Source: 9FT-COMBO-48-23 sp963754385 (GTDB taxonomy: Bacteria; Chloroflexota; Dehalococcoidia; GIF9; UBA5629). From it: 64,000 bases of DNA. The position numbers and the translations under genes are program-made. Each line of letters begins with the position of its first letter. Within the stretch, counting starts at the first letter, position 1. The stretch spans positions 1-64,000 of the forward strand of contig CAVWGE010000005.1 of assembly GCA_963754385.1 (NCBI GenBank). The letters are read 5' to 3'. The notes below the pieces were generated by a model. It worked only from the letters and a program-made list of their open reading frames with translations. It had not been told where the DNA came from and did no database searches. Positions 23,933 through 30,507 of this stretch are shown here, one piece after another.

Positions 23933-24030
23933 TGGATATATTTAGCATCGCTACAAGCTTGAACATACCAATTATCTTCGCATTTCTATTATGGCGTGAT
24001 AGTTTGATTCTTGCTGGGGAACTACTTTGA
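23932..24030 (+). pseudogene. Decayed second arsG
   Basis: After the TAATG junction, 32 codons read MDIFSIATSLNIPIIFAFLL before TGA at 24028. This parallels the intact arsG N-terminus (MDLGSILGGSNIPVLTALLL) in position, junction and several residues. Sequence after the stop does not continue the family. It is a truncated duplicate. A 32-residue single-helix peptide might still be made by coupling, but nothing suggests function. Confidence 0.7.
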
Positions 24031-24114
24031 CCCCGGCTTCCTGCAAGGAAGAAAACTAAAAGAAGGAAAAACATACTGTGCGACCGACTTATCCACATAA
24101 GGAGAAATATAGGC

Positions 24115-24543
24115 ATGATTACAAGGAACAACATCATCCGGATTTGTCTTCTTGCCTTCGCCATGCTGGCGCTGTTATGGATTTGTGCCTGCCAGAGTGA
24201 AGGTGCCAATCCGGAGGACAAGAGTTCTTATCTAGCCGCGATTCCCCTAGAGAGCGTACTAGACAATGGCAAAGCGACTCTGGCCGAATTCGGGTGGAGA
24301 GAGTGCATCCCATGCAAGGAAATGCGTCCCATACTGGAGGAACTGGACCGGGAATATAAAGGAAAGATCAACATATTGATTATCGAAATCCCCTTCCACG
24401 AAGACCTGGCTGAAAAGTACGGTATCAGGTTTATGCCTATCCAGGTTTTTTTTGATAGCAGCGGCAAAGAAGTTGCTCGGCACACAGGATTCCTGCCCAA
24501 AGCTCAAATCATTGACCAGTTAGAACAAATGGGAGTTAGATGA
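24115..24543 (+). CDS. Thioredoxin-fold lipoprotein
   Basis: The 142-residue protein has a signal with a Cys-rich lipobox region (WICACQS, about 23-29) and a thioredoxin domain with the active-site RECIPCKEM and the cis-proline in FMPIQVFF. It should be anchored outside the membrane as a thiol-disulfide reductant. Lying between the arsF/arsG genes and the FmdE-like gene, it may recycle the redox lipoproteins upstream or keep arsenic-binding thiols reduced. The start is preceded by AAGGAGAA. Confidence 0.85.
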   Translation: MITRNNIIRICLLAFAMLALLWICACQSEGANPEDKSSYLAAIPLESVLDNGKATLAEFGWRECIPCKEMRPILEELDREYKGKINILIIEIPFHEDLAEKYGIRFMPIQVFFDSSGKEVARHTGFLPKAQIIDQLEQMGVR

Positions 24544-24634
24544 GCAAAGGGAGAGACTTCTGAACCTACTTAATAAGTATGACCACGTATGATAGTCCGT
24601 AAGAAAGTAGTGACTGGATAATGGAAAGAATATG

Positions 24635-24660
24635 ACCTAATCATCATTACCAAATTAGGT
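24635..24660. repeat. Hairpin upstream of the FmdE-family gene
   Basis: ACCTAAT and ATTAGGT form a 7-bp stem with a 12-base loop in the 158-base gap before 24702. There is no U-run, so it may be a leader hairpin or processing site rather than a terminator. Confidence 0.35.
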
Positions 24661-24701
24661 TGAGAAGTGAAGCGAATTAAAACTAAAAGGAGGAAAAATA
24701 C

Positions 24702-25295
24702 ATGAAGGTTGTACCGGAATGGGGATGGGAGTTTCACGGGCATCATTGTCCATTCATGCCACTTGGCTATCGCATGGGCAAATTGGCCATGAAAGAATTA
24801 GGCGTAGAGCATGAGAAAGACCATGGATTTTACGTCATACCAGAGTTGGGCATTGGACACCCTCAGACTTGCCTTATGGATGGTATGCAAATAGCCACCG
24901 GCGCTACCTACGGTAAATCATTGATGGAGAAGACTTTCTGGGGTAAGTTAGCTGCGGTCTTCTATCATCCTAAGAAAGGTGCAATTCGGGTGGCGCTAAC
25001 TTCTGATTTCTTAGATGAATTTGGTATGCTGGAATTCTTTGCCTACAGGAAGAAGAAGGTTGAACCATCGCAGATTCCGGCCAAAGTGACCAAGGAAGCT
25101 ATAGACTGGATGTATGCCCAGCCGGATGAGAAGGTCTTCAAATATGAGAAACTATCTGACTACAAATTTAATATCCCGAGGGGGTCGTTCAATAAAATAA
25201 AATGTGTAAAATGCGGTGAGTATGTCTTCGAAAGGTATGTGCGCCTGGTAGATAACGAGCCACACTGCATACCCTGCTCTGGTTACAAAGGGTAA
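24702..25295 (+). CDS. FmdE-family protein with C-terminal zinc ribbon
   Basis: The 197-residue protein starts with the FmdE (formylmethanofuran dehydrogenase subunit E) domain, signature HGHHCPFMPLGYRMG (residues 13-27), with the conserved Cys in TCLMDGMQIATG. It ends with a zinc ribbon of two CxxC pairs (CVKC near 168 and CIPC near 190). FmdE proteins occur widely outside methanogens and their reaction is unsettled. The start has a strong AAAAGGAGG. Its presence between arsenic genes and an MtrA-like protein is noteworthy because both families were first known from methanogenesis. Confidence 0.87.
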   Translation: MKVVPEWGWEFHGHHCPFMPLGYRMGKLAMKELGVEHEKDHGFYVIPELGIGHPQTCLMDGMQIATGATYGKSLMEKTFWGKLAAVFYHPKKGAIRVALTSDFLDEFGMLEFFAYRKKKVEPSQIPAKVTKEAIDWMYAQPDEKVFKYEKLSDYKFNIPRGSFNKIKCVKCGEYVFERYVRLVDNEPHCIPCSGYKG

Positions 25296-25347
25296 TCTGG
25301 CATTTTGGAGAGCAGAGTTACATGCCCTGCCCTCGAGGATTAATGAG

Positions 25348-26148
25348 ATGTCCGTGACAGTTTTGGTCATCGCTTGTGCGGCGGTACTGGCACTTGCCAT
25401 ACCATTCTCAATGGTAGGTCAGGGAGGAGGTTCTACCTATGTGCCTGTACTGCTAATGGCAGGAATGGGCATGCACGAGGCATCTACCACCAGCCTGTTC
25501 ATGATTATGCTGGCAAGCATAGCGTCTACCATAGTCTTTGGCCGTAAGAAAACAGTTGACTGGAAGCTCCTTTTTAGTATTGTCCCTTTTGCCATTTTAG
25601 GCTCTTTCGCCGGTGGGTATATTGCTCAATGGGTAAGCGCTCTGGTGTTAAAGAGCATCTTTGCCGCCGTACTCGGTATTGCTGCTTTCTTCATGTTTCG
25701 TCCGGCCACCGAGGGACAGCATCCAAATTTTATGCCACAGTGGTACTGCTGGGATAGAACGTGTGGAGAATATCAATATCAGATATCTATGGGGATATTG
25801 GTTCCAGCTGCTATTTTAGTTGGTTTTGTAGCTGGAATGATTGGAGTAGGTGGAGGTTTATTCCTCCTGCCAATGCTGGTACTGCTATTCGGGTGCCCAA
25901 CACGCATTGCCATCGGTATTTCCTCAACCTATGTCGGTATAACTGCGTTGCCAGGGTTTTTAGGGCACCTTCTAGGTGGTAACCTCTTTAATGTGTGGGT
26001 TGCACTGCCTTTAGCAGCGGCTGCGTTTATTGGAGCGAGTCTTGGGCCTTTCATATCACTCAGAATCAATGTGTCGAAGCTACGGATTATATTAGCTATT
26101 GTGCTCATTGGACTCGCAGCCTGGATGTTAATCGATATGTTCATTTAG
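25348..26148 (+). CDS. TauE/SafE-family permease
   Basis: The 266-residue protein has about eight helices and the TauE/SafE signature pair: an N-terminal FSMVGQGGGSTYVPVLL and, in the second half, GFVAGMIGVGGGLFLLPML. Members export or import sulfite, sulfonates and other anions. A loop between the halves carries YCWDRTC, a Cys pair not usual for the family. The position between fmdE-like and mtrA-like genes suggests a role in thiol/sulfur or anion traffic during arsenic stress, but no substrate can be deduced. Confidence 0.87.
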   Translation: MSVTVLVIACAAVLALAIPFSMVGQGGGSTYVPVLLMAGMGMHEASTTSLFMIMLASIASTIVFGRKKTVDWKLLFSIVPFAILGSFAGGYIAQWVSALVLKSIFAAVLGIAAFFMFRPATEGQHPNFMPQWYCWDRTCGEYQYQISMGILVPAAILVGFVAGMIGVGGGLFLLPMLVLLFGCPTRIAIGISSTYVGITALPGFLGHLLGGNLFNVWVALPLAAAAFIGASLGPFISLRINVSKLRIILAIVLIGLAAWMLIDMFI

Positions 26149-26168
26149 CGAAATAGCCGGATAATAGA

Positions 26169-26258
26169 ATGTCAAGCCATTTAAGGCGGAAGACAAAGTT
26201 AAAGAAAATATTGTATCCTATCGACCTTTTTGAAGATGGTAAGACGTCTGAAGACTAA
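26169..26258 (+). pseudogene. Short ORF resembling the start of a universal stress protein
   Basis: Twenty-nine codons from ATG 26169 to TAA 26256 include KKILYPIDLFEDGK, which resembles the first strand of UspA-family proteins (usually KILVPTD). No continuation is found. It may be the remnant of a usp gene in the 160-base gap between the TauE and MtrA genes, or a chance similarity. Confidence 0.25.
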
Positions 26259-26308
26259 GGTGCCCGCGCTGACAATTAAACAGCTTCTCAAAAGAGATTA
26301 TTAGTCTA

Positions 26309-27142
26309 ATGCTCAAAGTAAAGCCGCCGGATGGTTATCCTCCAGAGGAAGGCCGTTACGTCAGAGGTAACGACTATTCTCCTGTTGCCGTCTGCGCCAT
26401 TCTGGACACCTTCGACTTTGCTATACCATCTGAACTGAACGAGCTAGTAATGTCTGCGGTAGACGCCGGTGCTGCACTTTCCGGAATGCTGCAAACCGAG
26501 AATATAGGACTGGAGAAGATAATCTGCAACATAGTAGCCAACCCGAATATCCGCTACATTGTACTTTGCGGCAGGGAATCAAGCGGCCATTTGCCGGGCG
26601 AAACGCTGCTGGCATTTAAGCAGAACGGGATTGACGAAACAAAACGCATAATAGGCTCAAAAGCTCTTACCCCATACCTCTCCAACATCCCTACGGAACT
26701 AACAGACAGATTTAACCAGCAACTAGTCAGCATAATTAACCTGCTGTGCAAACCGGGAGAACAAGATACAAAGACACCCGGATTAAACTCAAAAGTAATA
26801 GAAGAAGCTGTTCGGAGCTGCTACCAGGAGAATCCCGTGGTATTCATGGGCTACACGCTTTATGACCTTGGAGCGTATCCTGAACCGGCTATACTTTACA
26901 AAATTGTGGCTAAACTAAACCAGCCGCAGCAAGCTGTTGAACCTGGTAAATCCAAAATGAGTATGGGACTTGTGCTGCATAAGTTCCTGCCACAGACCGA
27001 CTGCCAGAAGTGCGGCAAGCGAACCTGCCTCGCCTTCGCCATCGACCTGGCAAAGGGCAAGTGTTGCCTTGAGGATTGCCCCTTACTGGACCAGCCGGAG
27101 TTCATCGAAAACCGCAAGGCTTTGGCCAAACTTTTAGAGTGA
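26309..27142 (+). CDS. MtrA-like corrinoid protein fused to a CFeSP-type 4Fe-4S domain
   Basis: Residues 1-150 match MtrA, the corrinoid subunit of tetrahydromethanopterin S-methyltransferase: GRYVRGNDYSPVAV, TENIGLEKIICNI, NPNIRYIVLCG and SSGHLPGETL, where His94 aligns with the Co-ligating histidine of MtrA, then QNGID. The membrane helix of archaeal MtrA is absent. Residues 220-260 carry a 4Fe-4S domain (C232xxC235x4C240x16C257, with TCLAFAIDLAKGK) like that of the corrinoid/iron-sulfur protein of the Wood-Ljungdahl pathway, where it reductively reactivates Co(II). So the protein looks like a soluble methyl carrier with its own activating cluster. It is 12 bases upstream of ACR3. A role in arsenic methyl transfer is inference. 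Confidence 0.85.
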   Translation: MLKVKPPDGYPPEEGRYVRGNDYSPVAVCAILDTFDFAIPSELNELVMSAVDAGAALSGMLQTENIGLEKIICNIVANPNIRYIVLCGRESSGHLPGETLLAFKQNGIDETKRIIGSKALTPYLSNIPTELTDRFNQQLVSIINLLCKPGEQDTKTPGLNSKVIEEAVRSCYQENPVVFMGYTLYDLGAYPEPAILYKIVAKLNQPQQAVEPGKSKMSMGLVLHKFLPQTDCQKCGKRTCLAFAIDLAKGKCCLEDCPLLDQPEFIENRKALAKLLE

Positions 27143-27154
27143 GGAGTGAAAACT

Positions 27155-28228
27155 ATGGCAAACCAGCCGGAACCTACGATTGGTAGACTCTCGATATTAG
27201 ACCGTTTCCTGACCCTCTGGATATTCCTGGCTATGGGCTTCGGAGTCGGTCTTGGTTATTTCGTGCCTGCCGTTTCCGGCTTTATTTCATTGTTTCAAGT
27301 TGACACCACTTCTATACCTATAGCCATCGGACTCATACTCATGATGTACCCACCGCTGGCCAAGGTTAAATATGAGGAACTGCCTCGCGTCTTCCGCAAC
27401 TGGAAAATACTTGGCCTGTCTTTGATACAGAACTGGCTAATCGGCCCGGTGCTGATGTTCCTGCTGGCCATTCTTTTCCTGCGTGCCTATCCTGATTACA
27501 TGGCAGGCCTTATTCTAATAGGGCTGGCTAGATGTATTGCCATGGTCATAGTCTGGAATGAACTGGCTAAAGGCGACACCGAATATGCCGCTGGGCTGGT
27601 GGCCTTTAACTCGATTTTCCAGATACTGTTTTACTCGGTTTACGCTTATATCTTCATAACGGTGCTGCCAGTTTGGTTTGGCATGAAAGGTGCAGCAGTA
27701 GACGTGACCATCGGGCAGATAGCTCAAAGCGTTTTCATTTACCTTGGTATACCGTTTTTCGGTGGCATGATTACTCGATTCACTCTCATCAAAGCTAAGG
27801 GGCGACAGTGGTATGAAACTGCATTTATACCCAGGATCAGCCCTGTAACCCTGGCGGCTTTATTATTTACTATCGTTGTTATGTTCTCTCTGAAGGGTGA
27901 AATCATTGTCCAACTGCCGCTGGATGTTATCCGCATTGCTATCCCGCTTCTCATATACTTTGTGATAATGTTCATGGTATCGTTTTACATGGGTAAGAAA
28001 ATAGGGGCTGATTATAGCAAGACGGCGACAATCGCCTTCACCGCTGCCAGCAATAATTTTGAACTGGCAATTGCCGTGGCTGTAGCCGTGTTCGGTATCG
28101 GCTCAGGACAGGCTTTCGCTGCCGTCATCGGACCGCTGGTGGAAGTACCGGTATTGGTAAGTCTGGTCAATGTAGCCTTATATTTCCAGCGAAGATTTTC
28201 TTGGGTAAGCACCTCAAATACAAGATAG
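27155..28228 (+). CDS. acr3: ACR3-family arsenite efflux permease
   Basis: The 357-residue protein has ten membrane helices and the ACR3 hallmarks: NWLIGPVLMFLLA, the essential cysteine in GLARCIAMVIVWNELAKGD, and the C-terminal SNNFELAIAVAVAVFG. It exports arsenite using the proton gradient and can be energised further by ArsA. I place the start at ATG 27155, with GAGGAG 8 bases upstream, rather than the GTG at 27146. It ends transcription unit 1. ArsA and ArsD, its usual partners, are in unit 2 immediately downstream. Confidence 0.95.
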   Translation: MANQPEPTIGRLSILDRFLTLWIFLAMGFGVGLGYFVPAVSGFISLFQVDTTSIPIAIGLILMMYPPLAKVKYEELPRVFRNWKILGLSLIQNWLIGPVLMFLLAILFLRAYPDYMAGLILIGLARCIAMVIVWNELAKGDTEYAAGLVAFNSIFQILFYSVYAYIFITVLPVWFGMKGAAVDVTIGQIAQSVFIYLGIPFFGGMITRFTLIKAKGRQWYETAFIPRISPVTLAALLFTIVVMFSLKGEIIVQLPLDVIRIAIPLLIYFVIMFMVSFYMGKKIGADYSKTATIAFTAASNNFELAIAVAVAVFGIGSGQAFAAVIGPLVEVPVLVSLVNVALYFQRRFSWVSTSNTR

Positions 28229-28267
28229 ATATTAAATCATTGCGTTCAACCTAAAACTCATTAGTGC

Positions 28268-28320
28268 TTGACAAAGCTCTATGGACTCGGCTATAATTCG
28301 AAACATGTCGAATTTTCGAA
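28268..28320 (+). promoter_or_regulatory. Promoter and operator of arsenic unit 2, overlapping the arsR start codon
   Basis: TTGACA (28268-28273) and TATAAT (28292-28297) are separated by 18 bases. Two TTCGAA sites (28297-28302 and 28315-28320), 18 bases apart, flank the ATG at 28305, with a GTCGAA between them. The promoter position implies a transcript start within a base or two of that ATG. A repressor bound to the TTCGAA sites would cover both -10 and start codon. Confidence 0.7.
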
Positions 28321-28634
28321 ATACCGACTCCGAGCGACTCGCCGATGCATTCAAGGCACTGTCGAATCCACACCGTTTGAGCATTTTCACGCGCTTAGCT
28401 TCGTGCTGCTTGCCTGGAGGAACCTGTAACACAGAAACTGATATGCGCGAATGCGTAGGGGCAGTCGGCAAAAACTTGGGTCTGGCGCCTTCAACAATTT
28501 CTCACCACATTAAGGAACTTCACAGGGCAGGCCTGATAAAGATGAAGAGAAAAGGACAGACCGTTGAGTGCTGGGTTGACCCGGAGACGCTTGATTCGTT
28601 GGCCGAGTTTTTCAAACAGCCTGTCAACGTTTGA
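28305..28634 (+). CDS. arsR: ArsR-family arsenite repressor, apparently leaderless
   Basis: The 109-residue winged-helix protein has FKALSNPHRLSIF, the recognition helix LGLAPSTISHHIKEL and the wing RKGQTVECWVD. Its cysteine set differs from the first ArsR: SCCLPGGTCN near the metal helix and MREC further on, closer to the alternative As(III) sites of other ArsR lineages. The reading frame extends upstream to 28281, but that ATG lies between the -35 and -10 boxes and cannot be used from this promoter, so 28305 is the start. No ribosome binding site precedes it. It heads the unit running to arsM. Confidence 0.9.
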   Translation: MSNFRNTDSERLADAFKALSNPHRLSIFTRLASCCLPGGTCNTETDMRECVGAVGKNLGLAPSTISHHIKELHRAGLIKMKRKGQTVECWVDPETLDSLAEFFKQPVNV

Positions 28635-28689
28635 TTTTTTCAGATAAAGAGGCCGAACTATGCCGAATAAAGTAGAAGGAGACTATGTA

Positions 28690-29259
28690 ATGAAAGACAA
28701 AATTTTTAGTAAGATAACAAAGGTGAAGTGGTGGAAGATCGCTGGTTTTGCATTGGGAATAATTTTGATTGCAGCTGCCGCGACCTATGCCCTGACAACA
28801 CATAACAGCGCCGCTTCGAGTGGGCCCTTGACCAACGGCACTGTGCCGTCAATAGGTTCAAACACGAGCAAAACAATGGGCGTCGGAGACTTGAAGTGGA
28901 CGCAAAATCTCGCTGCTAAATTTACTGACCACGATTTCATTTTTGTGACTCTGCCAGGAAATGACAGTAATTCAACTGAAACACTTACCACCCGAGTGGC
29001 CGAGGCATCAGTAGCGATCGAGGCCAGGGGTGCACATGTCGACACTATGACCTTGAGTGCCAGCGACCCCGAATTCTCAATTACGACAGAGCGTTTGGCT
29101 ATTACTCAGTTACCGGCAGTTCTGGCCATTAGTGTCAGCGGCAACGGAGCGATTCTTACCGGTGACATAACGGTAGGAAAGCTTCTGCAGACATATCTGG
29201 TGGTTTCCCAACCCGTCTGTGCGCCAGGCAGCTCCCCTGGCTGTTGTGGGGGCAAATAG
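28690..29259 (+). CDS. Membrane-anchored thioredoxin-fold protein with C-terminal Cys tail
   Basis: The 189-residue protein has one N-terminal membrane helix (about 15-35), a Ser/Thr-rich linker and a compact alpha/beta domain (FIFVTLPG ... QLPAVLAI) that looks like a thioredoxin fold with cis-proline but no CxxC. It ends in VCAPGSSPGCCGGK, a cluster of three cysteines. AAGGAG precedes ATG 28690, which I prefer to 28660. The following permease starts 6 bases downstream, echoing the lipoprotein-permease pairing of arsF-arsG. The Cys tail could bind As(III); this is inference. Confidence 0.7.
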   Translation: MKDKIFSKITKVKWWKIAGFALGIILIAAAATYALTTHNSAASSGPLTNGTVPSIGSNTSKTMGVGDLKWTQNLAAKFTDHDFIFVTLPGNDSNSTETLTTRVAEASVAIEARGAHVDTMTLSASDPEFSITTERLAITQLPAVLAISVSGNGAILTGDITVGKLLQTYLVVSQPVCAPGSSPGCCGGK

Positions 29260-29264
29260 CTGGC

Positions 29265-29969
29265 ATGGAAGCCTGGATTCAACAAGTTTTTAATGCCCCG
29301 GAATTTGGCGTCCTACTCCTGCCGGCTGGATTCCTCCTGGGTTTGCTTACTGCATTTGGTTCCCTTGCCTGCTCTGCTCCTCTGATGGCTGCTGTCATCG
29401 GATATGCCGGCTCCCGTGAGGAGCAACAGCGGAGGGATATCTTTGTCATAGCCGGCTTTTTTATGCTAGGGTCAGTCCTTTCCTTAACAGCAGCGGGATA
29501 CCTTGTTGGTTACATCGGACAGGCGGCAGGTAGTACATTCGGGCTGTATGGCAAGATATTGATAGCCATCATAACGATTTTCTTCGGGCTTGCAGCGCTG
29601 AATCTGCTCCCATTTCGCCTGCCAACATTCGGTCCTATCAAGCGAAAACTGCCCACGGGATTGTTAGGCGCCTCGATTTTCGGCCTTGCTATCGGTTGCG
29701 GCAGCATAGCCTATACCATGGCCTGCTGTGGTCCAATGATGCTACCAGTAGTACTGGGATTGTCCATTTTAGAAGGAAAGGGGGGCTGGGGCGCCTTGAT
29801 ACTCGCCACGTTTGCCATCGGGTACAGTCTGCTAATGGTCGCAGCTATATTAGGTATAGGGCTCGGCAAATTGACCGGAATTGCCAGTAAAATCGCAGGG
29901 CCTATTCGCATTGTGTCCGGCGTCTTACTGCTCGGTGCAGGCGTCTGGTTGTTGGTGACACTACTGTAA
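29265..29969 (+). CDS. CcdA/DsbD-like membrane protein
   Basis: The 234-residue protein has six helices and the CcdA/DsbD transmembrane pattern, with cysteines in the first helix (GSLACSAPLM) and fourth helix (YTMACCGPMMLP). Such proteins carry reducing equivalents from cytoplasmic thioredoxin to outside partners; ArsG-type exporters share the fold. Start chosen at ATG 29265 with GTGGGGG upstream. It pairs with the preceding thioredoxin-fold protein and precedes arsD by 29 bases, so it may keep thiols of arsenic-binding proteins reduced or act as an additional exporter. Confidence 0.8.
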   Translation: MEAWIQQVFNAPEFGVLLLPAGFLLGLLTAFGSLACSAPLMAAVIGYAGSREEQQRRDIFVIAGFFMLGSVLSLTAAGYLVGYIGQAAGSTFGLYGKILIAIITIFFGLAALNLLPFRLPTFGPIKRKLPTGLLGASIFGLAIGCGSIAYTMACCGPMMLPVVLGLSILEGKGGWGALILATFAIGYSLLMVAAILGIGLGKLTGIASKIAGPIRIVSGVLLLGAGVWLLVTLL

Positions 29970-29998
29970 ATTTACAAAGAAACAAGGATCTGAGATTT

Positions 29999-30346
29999 AT
30001 GGACAAAAAAATTATCATTTATGAATCCGCGATGTGTTGCTCCAGTGGAGTTTGCGGCCCCAGCCCTGACCAAGCCTTGCTTGACTTACAGAACGTACTC
30101 GAGGAAATTAAAAAGACAGGCTCTGAAGTTGAGCGTTATAGTATCACGCTAAACCCCAAGAAATTCAGGGAAAATCCCCAGGTAATTAAATTAATTCAAG
30201 AGCAACAATTGAAAGCCTTGCCGATCACTACCTTTAACGGGGATGTCGTAAAATCGGGCGGTTATCCCACGTTAGAGGAATTGAAAAATTTATTAAAAGA
30301 CGGCGTCAACCCTAGCGCCGTTATTGCTAAGGAGATGACATCGTAA
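29999..30346 (+). CDS. arsD: ArsD arsenite metallochaperone
   Basis: The 115-residue protein has the ArsD thioredoxin-like core and the three As(III)-binding cysteines in AMCCSSGVCG (C13, C14, C19; C12, C13, C18 in the plasmid R773 protein). ArsD passes arsenite to ArsA. The frame continues in phase after the TAA at 30344 for 31 codons with 7 cysteines to TAA 30440, resembling the vicinal C-terminal cysteine pairs of some ArsD proteins (see separate entry). arsA follows after 161 bases. Confidence 0.95.
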   Translation: MDKKIIIYESAMCCSSGVCGPSPDQALLDLQNVLEEIKKTGSEVERYSITLNPKKFRENPQVIKLIQEQQLKALPITTFNGDVVKSGGYPTLEELKNLLKDGVNPSAVIAKEMTS

Positions 30347-30442
30347 CAAGGCTGTTGTGCCGGACAAGATTTCTGCGATATCCGCTGTGCACCTGGTTAT
30401 AGAGGTGACGCTCGCTGCGATGCGGGAAGCAATTGCTGCTAA
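30347..30442 (+). other. In-frame Cys-rich extension of arsD beyond its stop codon
   Basis: Immediately after the arsD TAA, and in phase with it, 31 codons encode QGCCAGQDFC, DIRCAPGYRG and DARCDAGSNCC before a second TAA. Seven of 31 residues are cysteine, with vicinal pairs at both ends. The R773 ArsD ends in vicinal Cys pairs too. No start codon lies in the stretch. It is either the lost tail of a once longer ArsD, or a tail made by occasional readthrough of the TAA. Confidence 0.55.
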
Positions 30443-30507
30443 TAGCAAATCGCTATTAATATACTCAAATTCAGGAAACTATCAGCTTACTACAAGAAAG
30501 TTTAAAA

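Noticed and set aside
28281..28304. Upstream ATG start of the second arsR
   Set aside because: It lies between the -35 and -10 boxes of the promoter, so it cannot be in that transcript.
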